Source: JBDZUZ01 sp040255445
Lineage (GTDB): Bacteria; Planctomycetota; Phycisphaerae; Phycisphaerales; UBA1924
Assembly (NCBI GenBank): GCA_040255445.1
Contig: JBDZUZ010000124.1
Coordinates: 1 to 11,588, forward strand
Reading direction: 5' to 3'
DNA: 11,588 nt
Shown here: piece after piece, positions 1 to 8,431 of the stretch
How the letters are laid out: every line of letters starts with the position of its first letter
Position numbering within the stretch: position 1 is the stretch's first letter
Program-made: the position numbers and the translations under genes
Notes under the pieces: model-generated
Told to the model about the DNA's origin: nothing
Seen by the model: the letters and a program-made list of their open reading frames with translations, nothing else
Database searches by the model: none

Positions 1-1599
1 GGCGTTCGCCGCATTGCGGTCTCCCGCGGCCAGCGAGATGTCGACCAGGGCCGCCCGCCCCGCAGCGCTCAGGGGCGCCGGCGCTTCGAGCACCCGCGCC
101 AGGCGTTCACGGGCCTGCTCGGGCCTGCCGAGCCTCGCCAGAAGCTGAGCCTCGAGCAGGCGCGCCGACGGGTCTTTCGAATTGCGCAGCGATTCGACAA
201 CCGCATCAATGCCGCGGCCGTGCGTCAGCAGCACGTTCGCGTACAGGCCGGAATCGAAGGGCGCGTTCTGCGTGAGCCGTGTCAACGTCCGCGCCCTTCC
301 GGTGACATCGTCGGGCCCGAAGGTGTCGAGCAGAGCGAGCGCCGCATCGCCGTCGCCGGGGACGCGGAGCAGATGATCGAGCAGCACCGCTTGCGCGTGC
401 TCCGCATCGGTCACGGCGGCGGCGGCCCGCACGAGCCGGCCCGCGAGTGTCGGCGTGAGCGAGACGCCGGCGTCCCGGGCGATCTGCGCGACCGCGCCGC
501 TGAGCGTCGGCCCGACATCGGTGGAGCGGGCGAGGAACTCGAGCACCGGCAGGTGCCGATCCTCGACGCGTCCGCCGCTTGCGCGGATGTCATCGACCAG
601 TCGCAGAGAGGCCTCGGCGGGGCGGCCTAGACGAAGCAGCGCGTGAACCTGGCGGATCAGCGCGCTGCCGGGATCGAGGCTGGGGACCTCGGCCGCACGC
701 TCGTAGGCCGCGAGCGCGGCTTCATACTGCCTCAGCCTGCAGGAGAGATCGCCCGCGTCGATCCACATCTGCCCGCGCCGACGGAGCAGCGATGCGGCTT
801 CCTGGCGGAAGCGGGAACGCGCGGCCGCTTCGCCCTCGAGCGACAACGCGAGGAGAATCGAGCCACGGGCCGCCGCGAGGCGCCCGGTCGCCGCCAACGC
901 ATCGGCGAGGTCGGCGTGGATCAGTGGCGTCAGCGCGCGATCGTCGCGGTCGGGTTCGAGCCGCGCCGCGGAAGCGAGGTACGCGAGGCCTTCCTCGCCG
1001 CGTCCCATCCGCAGCTCGTCGCGGCCAAGAAGCCAGAGCACCGCGGCGTCCTCGAGCCCAAGTGACACAGCCCGGCGGAAGGACGCGATCGCGCTCGTCC
1101 GCCGGTTCGCGTTGAGTTGGGCCAGCCCGAGTTCTCGCCACGGTCGGGGCGCGGTCGGATCGAGGCGTGTCGCGGTTTCGAGGTCGACGAGCGCGGCCTG
1201 CACATCGCCGCCGAGCAGCGCGAGACGACCGCGCGCGTACGCGCGGAGGGCTTCGGGGTCGGCCGCGGCGTCCTGTGCGGCCGCCGCGGTGTTCGTGCGG
1301 GCCAGTTGCGCCAGCGCATCGTCGAGGGGTTGCAGCGCGGGCGGGTTGGCGGCGGTGTCGACCTCGAGCACACGCACCGGGTCGACGCCGGGGGGCGGCG
1401 CCAGACGAGTCGCGGCCGGACTGGGCGTGAGCAACTGCGCATCGGCCCGCCGCTGGAGGCTCAAGCGGGCGTCGTCCGTGCCCGCGGTCTCACGCTCCGC
1501 GCTTCGTGCAGAGCCCGACCCGCACGCGGCCAGTGGCAGCAGCGGAAGGGCCAGCCCGGCGGTCGCGAGTGCGGCGGTCGTGAGGCGACGGTTCAGCAC
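1..1599 (-). CDS. TPR-repeat lipoprotein, C-terminus cut by window edge
   Basis: An open frame of 533 codons starts at a GTG (1599-1597) and reaches the left edge without a stop, so the C-terminus is missing. The start is supported by GGAG (1605-1608), five bases upstream. Residues 1-26 form a lipoprotein signal: basic start (MLNRR), hydrophobic stretch, and lipobox L23-A24-A25-C26. The mature protein should therefore be lipid-anchored in a membrane. A Pro/Ala-rich spacer (about 30-110) is followed by helical pairs with TPR spacing at about 115-150, 151-182 and 185-217, with typical small/aromatic positions such as W-R-E-L-G and A-I-A-S-F-R-R-A. Further TPR-like segments lie near 225-260 and 290-330, with degenerate helical repeats beyond. 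TPR proteins are protein-protein scaffolds, and no enzymatic motif is visible. It lies 117 bases downstream of the EndoIII-like gene on the same strand and may be read from that operon or separately. The specific partner is unknown. Confidence 0.82.
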   Translation of the reverse strand, partial: MLNRRLTTAALATAGLALPLLPLAACGSGSARSAERETAGTDDARLSLQRRADAQLLTPSPAATRLAPPPGVDPVRVLEVDTAANPPALQPLDDALAQLARTNTAAAAQDAAADPEALRAYARGRLALLGGDVQAALVDLETATRLDPTAPRPWRELGLAQLNANRRTSAIASFRRAVSLGLEDAAVLWLLGRDELRMGRGEEGLAYLASAARLEPDRDDRALTPLIHADLADALAATGRLAAARGSILLALSLEGEAAARSRFRQEAASLLRRRGQMWIDAGDLSCRLRQYEAALAAYERAAEVPSLDPGSALIRQVHALLRLGRPAEASLRLVDDIRASGGRVEDRHLPVLEFLARSTDVGPTLSGAVAQIARDAGVSLTPTLAGRLVRAAAAVTDAEHAQAVLLDHLLRVPGDGDAALALLDTFGPDDVTGRARTLTRLTQNAPFDSGLYANVLLTHGRGIDAVVESLRNSKDPSARLLEAQLLARLGRPEQARERLARVLEAPAPLSAAGRAALVDISLAAGDRNAANA

Positions 1600-1604
1600 G
1601 GAGG

Positions 1605-1608
1605 CTCC
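1605..1608 (-). promoter_or_regulatory. Ribosome binding site of the TPR lipoprotein gene
   Basis: On the minus strand GGAG stands five bases before the GTG at 1599. It fixes a non-ATG start that also gives a complete lipoprotein signal peptide. No ATG lies nearby in this frame upstream. Confidence 0.6.
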
Positions 1609-1716
1609 GAAGTTCTCGCTCGCTGCGGGAGTGGCGGGGGGCTGGAGGGACGGATTCGACTGGCCGGACTGTCCGCTGCGCGGCCGGGCCGAGCCGGGAA
1701 CGTTTGGCTTGGATGC

Positions 1717-2520
1717 TCAGCCGGATGCCTTGGTCCGCGATCGGGCCGGCCGATCCGCGGACTTGGCCGATTTGGGTGCCTTGGGCACATGCTCTTTGGC
1801 CGGCTTGGCGGCACGCGGCTTGGTCGCCTTCGGCTTCGCCGTGCCGCTCTTTTTCGCACCGCGCGAGGATTTGGCATCGCACCAGGACTGCAGAAGCAGC
1901 GAGGTCGCGGCGAACTGGTCGCTCGGAATCAGCTTCTCCAGCAGATGCGCTGCAGACTCGATCGTGGCATCGGCCTCGATGATGCGTTCCGCGGCGAGCG
2001 CTGAGCGGAGCCGCTCGTCGACCGGCATCGCCGGCACCTCGCAGCACAGCAGGAGAAGACGTGCGCCGACGAACTGGGGCAGGGCGTCGATCGATTCGAT
2101 GTAGGCCCGGGCCTCGCGCTTGCCCATGGTCGGCAAGTCCGCCAGCGAGAGCGTGTGGTGCCGCTCGTAGATCTCGTTGAGCGCGGATTGCAGTCTTGCC
2201 GCCCGTTCGGCCGCCTGCGGCGAAGTGTCGCCGAGTGCGGCTGCGACCTCATCGGCGAAGGCGACACGCAGTTCGTTCAGATCGACGAACACGCTCTGGA
2301 CCCGCGCGGCGAGCGCCATGGCGTGGTCCGTTGCGGATTCCCACAAGCACATCGAGAAGACCAATTGATCGAGGACCGGGTCCGGCCGCGGTTCCTGATC
2401 GGTCGGGGCAGGGACGGGGGCCGGGTGCCCGGCCGCGGCGGGCTTGCCGGCGGCGGACAGCTTCGTCAACAGCTTGGTCAGGTTCTTGCTGGCCTGCTTG
2501 GTCGGATCGGTCGTACTCAC
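1717..2520 (-). CDS. Degenerate endonuclease III-fold (HhH-GPD-like) protein with Lys/Ala-rich tail
   Basis: This 267-residue protein starts at a GTG that overlaps the rbfA stop by four bases (GTGA), with AAGGA eight bases upstream; translation is probably coupled to rbfA. Residues 1-45 are a Lys/Pro/Ala leader. Residues about 46-216 follow the order of the endonuclease III/HhH-GPD glycosylase fold: an opening helix (D-Q-L-V-F-S-M at 51-57, then A-T-D at 63-65), a helix-hairpin-helix-like segment at 126-158 containing L-P-Q-F-V-G-A-R, then P-V-D (166-168) and a closing helix ending at C214. D168 matches the family's catalytic Asp. The family's LPGVGxKT hairpin is changed, with Ala153 where the catalytic Lys would be, and the Fe-S cysteine cluster is absent. 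Residues 217-267 are rich in Lys, Ala, Pro and Ser, resembling histone H1 tails. I infer a nucleic-acid-binding protein that has lost glycosylase activity. The fold is called from the residue pattern only. Confidence 0.7.
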   Translation of the reverse strand: MSTTDPTKQASKNLTKLLTKLSAAGKPAAAGHPAPVPAPTDQEPRPDPVLDQLVFSMCLWESATDHAMALAARVQSVFVDLNELRVAFADEVAAALGDTSPQAAERAARLQSALNEIYERHHTLSLADLPTMGKREARAYIESIDALPQFVGARLLLLCCEVPAMPVDERLRSALAAERIIEADATIESAAHLLEKLIPSDQFAATSLLLQSWCDAKSSRGAKKSGTAKPKATKPRAAKPAKEHVPKAPKSAKSADRPARSRTKASG

Positions 2521-3011
2521 GCGGAGGGTCCTTCGCGGTCGGGATCGGCGCGGTCGAAATCAGCTCGGTCGAAATCAGCGCGGTCTGAATCAACTGGATC
2601 TGTCTCGGCCATGGGCTCGGTCGTGCGGGGCTGGTCGGTCGCCGGGGGGCGGGCGGCGTCCTGCTCGCGCAGTTCATCGCTGGCCTTGTTGATCGCCGCG
2701 AGCACCGCCGCCTGACGCTTGAGCGACTTGTCGATCTTGAACTGGAAGCGGGGGAGCGACCGCACGCGGACGCGGCGGCCGACCTCGCGCCGCAAGAACG
2801 ACGAAGCGCTCTCGAGCCCGTGCAGCGCGAGCTTCTCGCGGTCCTCGGGCATGACCGAAACAGAGATCACCGCGACCGAGAGGTCCTGGGGCACGCGGAC
2901 ATTCGTGACGGTGACCAGCCCGCTGACGCGGGGGTCCTGCAGGCCGCGGTCGATCACGTCCTGAACGGCGTCGCGGATGGTGCTGGCGAGTTGCTCGGCC
3001 TTGTGGCTCAT
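2517..3011 (-). CDS. rbfA: Ribosome-binding factor A
   Basis: RbfA binds the 30S subunit during late maturation and helps process the 5' end of 16S rRNA. The 164-residue product has the KH-like RbfA domain at about 4-112: M-S-H-K-A-E-Q-L start, D-P-R-V-S-G-L-V-T-V-T-N-V, the S-V-S-V-M strand, and the signature S-F-L-R-R-E-V-G-R-R-V-R-V-R-S-L-P-R-F-Q-F with K-I-D-K-S-L after it. Residues 113-164 are an extra acidic/Pro-rich tail, probably disordered, containing copies of a five-residue R-A-D-F-D unit. The ATG at 3011 is chosen because it gives the usual family N-terminus; no strong Shine-Dalgarno is visible before it. A small frame (3008-3064) ends in an ATGA overlap with this start and might supply ribosomes. 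Downstream, the EndoIII-like gene overlaps its stop. It sits in the nusA-infB-ylxP-rbfA cluster. Confidence 0.93.
   Translation of the reverse strand: MSHKAEQLASTIRDAVQDVIDRGLQDPRVSGLVTVTNVRVPQDLSVAVISVSVMPEDREKLALHGLESASSFLRREVGRRVRVRSLPRFQFKIDKSLKRQAAVLAAINKASDELREQDAARPPATDQPRTTEPMAETDPVDSDRADFDRADFDRADPDREGPSA
2536..2595 (-). repeat. Four 15-bp tandem units in the 3' end of rbfA
   Basis: On the plus strand the units at 2536, 2551, 2566 and 2581 each begin CGGTC. The two middle ones are CGGTCGAAATCAGCT and CGGTCGAAATCAGCG; the outer ones have diverged. Because 15 is a multiple of three, the repeat encodes an in-frame string of D-R-A-D-F units in the RbfA tail. Unit number could vary between strains through slippage without a frameshift. 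Confidence 0.85.
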
Positions 3012-3064
3012 TCGTGTGCGGCTCGGCTGGTTCGTTTGCGGCGGGGGGATCGGTCTGCGTTCAT
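3008..3064 (-). CDS. Possible 18-codon Arg-rich mini-ORF overlapping the rbfA start
   Basis: In the 94-base gap between ylxP and rbfA, an ATG at 3064 opens a frame for MNADRSPRRKRTSRAAHE. Its TGA (3010-3008) overlaps the rbfA ATG as ATGA, the usual geometry for translational coupling. Six of 18 residues are Arg or Lys clustered in the middle. No clear Shine-Dalgarno precedes it, and a frame this short can arise by chance. It is listed as a candidate only. Confidence 0.2.
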   Translation of the reverse strand: MNADRSPRRKRTSRAAHE

Positions 3065-3105
3065 ATTGCGTTGCTGCTGTTGGCGATCGGCTTTGGCGCT
3101 CGGGT

Positions 3106-3489
3106 CTAGCGATCGGGCTCGGATGCGCGGCGGAGCATCTCCGCGGTCAGTTCGTCGACGGCGGGGTCTTCCTCAGCGAGCGAGGTCAGGTGCTCCTCGC
3201 CCGCGCCGTGCAGGACCTCCCGGCTGACCCCGCCCAGTTCCGCATCGTGCAGCGAGCGGAGCTTGGCGACGATGCCGTCGAGGACCTGGCCGATGTGCTT
3301 GCCGTCGCTGCCCACCACCGCGAGACCCATGCGCGCAACGGTCCACAACTCCTGGGCCGCCACCTCCGCCACGCTGACCATGTGCTCGCGGTGGAGCCGG
3401 TCCTTGACCGAGGAGACGACCCGTCGCTTGTCCTTGAGCGACTCGGCCCCGTGGATGAGCAGATCGAACTGAAGTATCCCGATCACCAT
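3106..3489 (-). CDS. ylxP: YlxP / DUF503 family protein
   Basis: The 127-residue product starts M-V-I-G-I-L-Q-F-D-L-L-I and continues with the family signature S-L-K-D-K-R-R-V-V-S-S-V-K-D-R-L at about 17-32. Then come S-V-A-E-V near 39-43, the L-A-V-V-G-S-D strand, and helices to about 95. DUF503 (YlxP in Bacillus subtilis) is a small single-domain protein found between infB and rbfA in many bacteria and proposed to act in ribosome assembly; its biochemical role is not well settled. The usual length is a little over 90 residues, so this copy has a C-terminal extension of roughly 30 residues rich in Glu/Asp. It starts 23 bases after the infB stop without an obvious Shine-Dalgarno, which suggests it relies on ribosomes finishing infB. 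A 94-base gap separates it from rbfA. Confidence 0.9.
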   Translation of the reverse strand: MVIGILQFDLLIHGAESLKDKRRVVSSVKDRLHREHMVSVAEVAAQELWTVARMGLAVVGSDGKHIGQVLDGIVAKLRSLHDAELGGVSREVLHGAGEEHLTSLAEEDPAVDELTAEMLRRASEPDR

Positions 3490-3512
3490 CAGTGCTTGGT
3501 CGGACGCCGGGT

Positions 3513-6455
<2,943 letters not shown>

Positions 6456-6461
6456 ATCAGT

Positions 6462-6465
6462 CTCC
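6462..6465 (-). promoter_or_regulatory. Ribosome binding site deciding the infB start
   Basis: On the minus strand the order is TTGGAGACTGATTTG. The GGAG (6465-6462) lies six bases before the TTG at 6455 and overlaps the alternative TTG at 6467. Spacing therefore favours the downstream TTG, giving a protein beginning M-A-K-R-I-F. Confidence 0.55.
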
Positions 6466-6485
6466 AAGCCGAACCACTGAACTCA

Positions 6486-6510
6486 CCCGCGCCGTCTCCG
6501 ACGGCGCGGG
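6486..6510 (-). promoter_or_regulatory. Perfect 11-bp hairpin between nusA and infB
   Basis: CCCGCGCCGTC (6486-6496) and GACGGCGCGGG (6500-6510) are exact inverted repeats around a three-base loop, a very stable GC stem. It lies after the nusA stop and ends about 20 bases before the infB ribosome binding site. On the minus strand it is followed by TGAGTTCAGTGG, with no U-tract, so it is not a standard intrinsic terminator. It could stabilise the upstream mRNA end, be a processing site, cause partial termination or modulate infB translation. It occupies the place where ylxR and an L7Ae-like gene are found in many other bacteria. Confidence 0.7.
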
Positions 6511-6532
6511 ACTGTGCCAAACCCGCGAGCGA

Positions 6533-7858
6533 TCAACCCCCCAGGATGTCCGCCGCACGGTCCTCGGCGGACTCGTCGGCGGCGGGGGCCTCGCCGGTCT
6601 CCGGGACCGGCTCGTCGCCGCCCAGGAGCACCTTGTGCGCCAGGTCCGCTTCCTCGCGGGCCTTGCGCTCCTTCTCTTCCTTCTCACGCTGCTGCTGCTC
6701 GGCGACTTCCTTCGCCTTGGTCGAACAGGCCTCGACAACCTCGGCCGCCTTGGCGTCGTCGATCTCGAGCTCGGTCATCAGCACTTCGGCGCCGACCTCC
6801 TCGATATCGAACACGCTGACCATGCCCAGCGCGGCGAGCTTGTCGGCCATCTGCTCCGTGAAGCCCTCGATCGCCTGCACCGTCGAATACATGGTCTCGA
6901 CGCCCTTGGTGAACTCCTCGGGCGTGAGGATGTCGATGTCCCAGCCGGTCAGACGGGCTGCGAGGCGGACGTTCTGCCCGCGCTTGCCGATCGCCAGGCT
7001 CAGCTGATCCTCGCGGACGACGACCGTCGCGCGGCCCAGCTCGAAGCACAGCGAGATCTCGGAGACCTCGGCGGGCTTGAGTGAGTTCTGGATCAGGATC
7101 TGGCTCGACTCGTTGAATCGGACGATGTCGATCTTCTCGCCGTTGAGCTCATCGACGATGTTCTTGATGCGGCTGCCGCGGACGCCGACGCAGGCGCCGA
7201 CCGCGTCGACCTTGCTGTCGATCGAGCTGACCGCGATCTTGGTGCGGTAGCCGGCCTCGCGGGCCATCGCCTTGATCTCGATGATGCGCTCCGAGACCTC
7301 GGGGACCTCGACCTCGAAGAGCCGCTTGATGAAATCCATGTGCGCCCGCGAGAGCACGATCTTGACCTGGCTGCCCGCATCGCGGACATCGAGGATCAGG
7401 CAGCGGACGCGGTCGCCGGGGGCGAACTGCTCGCCGGGGATCTGCTCGGACCGCGGCATGAAGCCCTCGGCCCGGTCGATCTGGACGACCAGCGAGCCGC
7501 CCTCGTACCGCTGCGCGGTGCCGGTGGCGATATCACCGATGCGCTTGCTGAACTCGTCGAAGATGCTGCTCCGCTCGTCGTCGCGGAACTTCTGGATCAT
7601 GACCTGCTTGAAGGTCTGCGCGGCGATGCGGCCGAACGCTTCGGGCGGCATCTCGAGGGGCTCGCCGTGACGCGTGAGCTGCAGCTTGCCGCTGATCGGG
7701 TCGAGCGTGCAGGCGAATTCCTCGGTGTCGAGCGTGTTGAAGTACTTGCGGGCGGCAGAGACCATCGCCTGTTCCAGATCGCGCACCAGCATCGAGCGAT
7801 CGATGTTCCGATCGCGGGAGATCGAGTCGAGGATCCGCAACATTTCCTGGCTGTTCAT
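6533..7858 (-). CDS. nusA: Transcription termination/antitermination factor NusA
   Basis: NusA binds RNA polymerase and nascent RNA to control pausing, intrinsic termination and antitermination. The 441-residue product starts at ATG 7858 with GGAG eight bases upstream (7867-7870). Visible in order: the N-terminal RNAP-binding domain (about 1-105), an S1 domain (about 108-172: G-T-A-Q-R-Y-E-G-G-S-L-V-V-Q-I, then P-G-D-R-V-R-C-L-I), the conserved link L-S-R-A-H-M-D-F-I-K-R-L-F-E-V-E-V-P-E, KH1 with G-V-R-G (225-228), and KH2 with G-K-R-G (291-294) and Q-N-V-R-L-A-A-R-L-T-G-W. A helical segment with helix-hairpin-helix-like spacing follows (about 333-380). The last 60 residues are a charged coiled-coil-like stretch and an acidic tail. 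The same frame stays open upstream to about 8134, but that part does not resemble NusA. It probably heads the nusA-infB-ylxP-rbfA transcript. Confidence 0.96.
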   Translation of the reverse strand: MNSQEMLRILDSISRDRNIDRSMLVRDLEQAMVSAARKYFNTLDTEEFACTLDPISGKLQLTRHGEPLEMPPEAFGRIAAQTFKQVMIQKFRDDERSSIFDEFSKRIGDIATGTAQRYEGGSLVVQIDRAEGFMPRSEQIPGEQFAPGDRVRCLILDVRDAGSQVKIVLSRAHMDFIKRLFEVEVPEVSERIIEIKAMAREAGYRTKIAVSSIDSKVDAVGACVGVRGSRIKNIVDELNGEKIDIVRFNESSQILIQNSLKPAEVSEISLCFELGRATVVVREDQLSLAIGKRGQNVRLAARLTGWDIDILTPEEFTKGVETMYSTVQAIEGFTEQMADKLAALGMVSVFDIEEVGAEVLMTELEIDDAKAAEVVEACSTKAKEVAEQQQREKEEKERKAREEADLAHKVLLGGDEPVPETGEAPAADESAEDRAADILGG

Positions 7859-8020
7859 CTGACCTGCTCCGTGACGCCCGAGTTGTGGTCGAGTTGTCTG
7901 GTTGTCGGTGCGGCGTGGCACTGTGTCTGCCGGCCCCGGGGGCGCCGCTCGCCCGAGGCCGTGAATCCTGTTGAACCGCCCCGCCAACGCGGAACGGGTG
8001 AACTGCCGATGCCATGGCCC

Positions 8021-8057
8021 AAAAACACAAGGACCACAAGCGTTGATCCGCTCGTGG
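8021..8057 (-). terminator. Intrinsic-terminator-like hairpin with T-rich tail upstream of nusA
   Basis: Read on the minus strand, CCACGAGCG (8057-8049) pairs with CGCTTGTGG (8042-8034) around a six-base loop. The result is a nine-pair stem with one G-U pair. It is followed directly by TCCTTGTGTTTTT (8033-8021), nine T in thirteen. The G-U pair and the T-tract make it directional for minus-strand RNA. It lies 375 bases past the fliM stop and 163 bases before nusA. It could end read-through from fliM or act as an attenuator within the nusA leader. Confidence 0.5.
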
Positions 8058-8066
8058 CCCACCCAG

Positions 8067-8090
8067 CACCGCGGGAAAGATCCCGCAGCG
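8067..8090 (-). promoter_or_regulatory. Hairpin adjoining the terminator-like structure
   Basis: GCGGGA and TCCCGC flank a four-base loop (8071-8086). On the minus strand the stem can extend by four pairs, two or three of them wobble, to 8067-8090. It ends nine bases before the terminator-like hairpin at 8057. Its outer CCGCT (complement of 8087-8091) could also pair with AGCGG in the 5' arm of that hairpin (8048-8052), giving a possible alternative fold. RNA structure is inferred, not shown. Confidence 0.4.
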
Positions 8091-8216
8091 GCCCGGCGAT
8101 GGAAACGCCGGAGCCCGGACGAACTGGGTCGCACCCGTTATGGCATTTCGCCTCCCGAGTGCGGCCCCGCCCAGGGACAACGCGCCGTCGAGCAATCGCT
8201 CATCGGTGTCGTCCGC

Positions 8217-8249
8217 TTACCGAGCATGGGTGGAAACCGCGTGCATCAT
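8217..8249 (-). CDS. Possible 10-codon leader ORF with good ribosome binding site
   Basis: On the minus strand GGAG, six bases, then ATGATG opens a frame for MMHAVSTHAR ending in TAA (8219-8217). It lies between the weak promoter candidate and the two hairpins, the position of a leader peptide. Composition shows no run of a single amino acid that would suggest classical attenuation. Short frames behind an SD-like site occur by chance, so this is tentative. Confidence 0.2.
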   Translation of the reverse strand: MMHAVSTHAR

Positions 8250-8307
8250 TGATCGCTCCAATGTTCCACGGCGACAAATCGCCGGAAACCCGAATCGAAC
8301 CACAACA

Positions 8308-8336
8308 ACCGTAGATGGGGAGCGCGGCCGGATCAA
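8308..8336 (-). promoter_or_regulatory. Weak sigma70-type promoter candidate upstream of nusA
   Basis: On the minus strand TTGATC (8336-8331), a 17-base spacer, then TACGGT (8313-8308). Four of six and three of six bases match the -35 and -10 consensus. The placement suits a long nusA leader of about 440 bases, but the match is weak and the consensus for this lineage is not known to me. Confidence 0.25.
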
Positions 8337-8375
8337 CCGGGCAAAACGGGGCCGACCGCCCTTCAGGCCGCGGCC

Positions 8376-8403
8376 GGGGGGCAAGGGACGGGGGAGTGGG
8401 GGG
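8376..8403 (+). other. Four-run G-quadruplex motif just downstream of fliM
   Basis: The plus strand has G-runs at 8376-8381, 8385-8387, 8390-8394 and 8398-8403 with loops of three, two and three bases, which meets the canonical G3+ N1-7 pattern. Its complement is the C-rich, G-poor RNA made just after the fliM stop, the type of sequence Rho factor loads on. Either property could help end fliM transcription. No experiment or tool supports folding here. Confidence 0.5.
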
Positions 8404-8431
8404 CAGCGGACCAGCGTGGCTTGCCCAGGAC

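Larger units (their letters stand above)
7859..8431 (-). other. 573-base non-coding region: nusA leader and fliM 3' region
   Basis: No convincing gene is present. In particular, no frame resembles RimP, the usual gene before nusA. In minus-strand order it holds a C-rich stretch opposite four G-runs, a weak promoter candidate, a 10-codon mini-ORF, a 10-bp hairpin, a second hairpin with a T-rich tail, and about 160 bases of plain leader up to the nusA ribosome binding site. I see no tRNA. Confidence 0.7.

Noticed and set aside
220..2004. Several plus-strand frames across the TPR lipoprotein region
   Set aside because: All are Arg/Gly/Ala-rich with no recognisable domain. The minus strand has a continuous 533-codon frame with lipobox and TPR pattern.
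7859..8134. N-terminal extension of NusA by 92 codons in the same frame
   Set aside because: The extension has no NusA similarity, is Arg/Pro-rich, and the ATG at 7858 has a good ribosome binding site and the normal family N-terminus.
8250..8330. tRNA-like GGTTCGATTCGGG on the minus strand
   Set aside because: It resembles a T-loop, but the flanking bases do not form a T-stem or acceptor stem and no anticodon arm can be placed.
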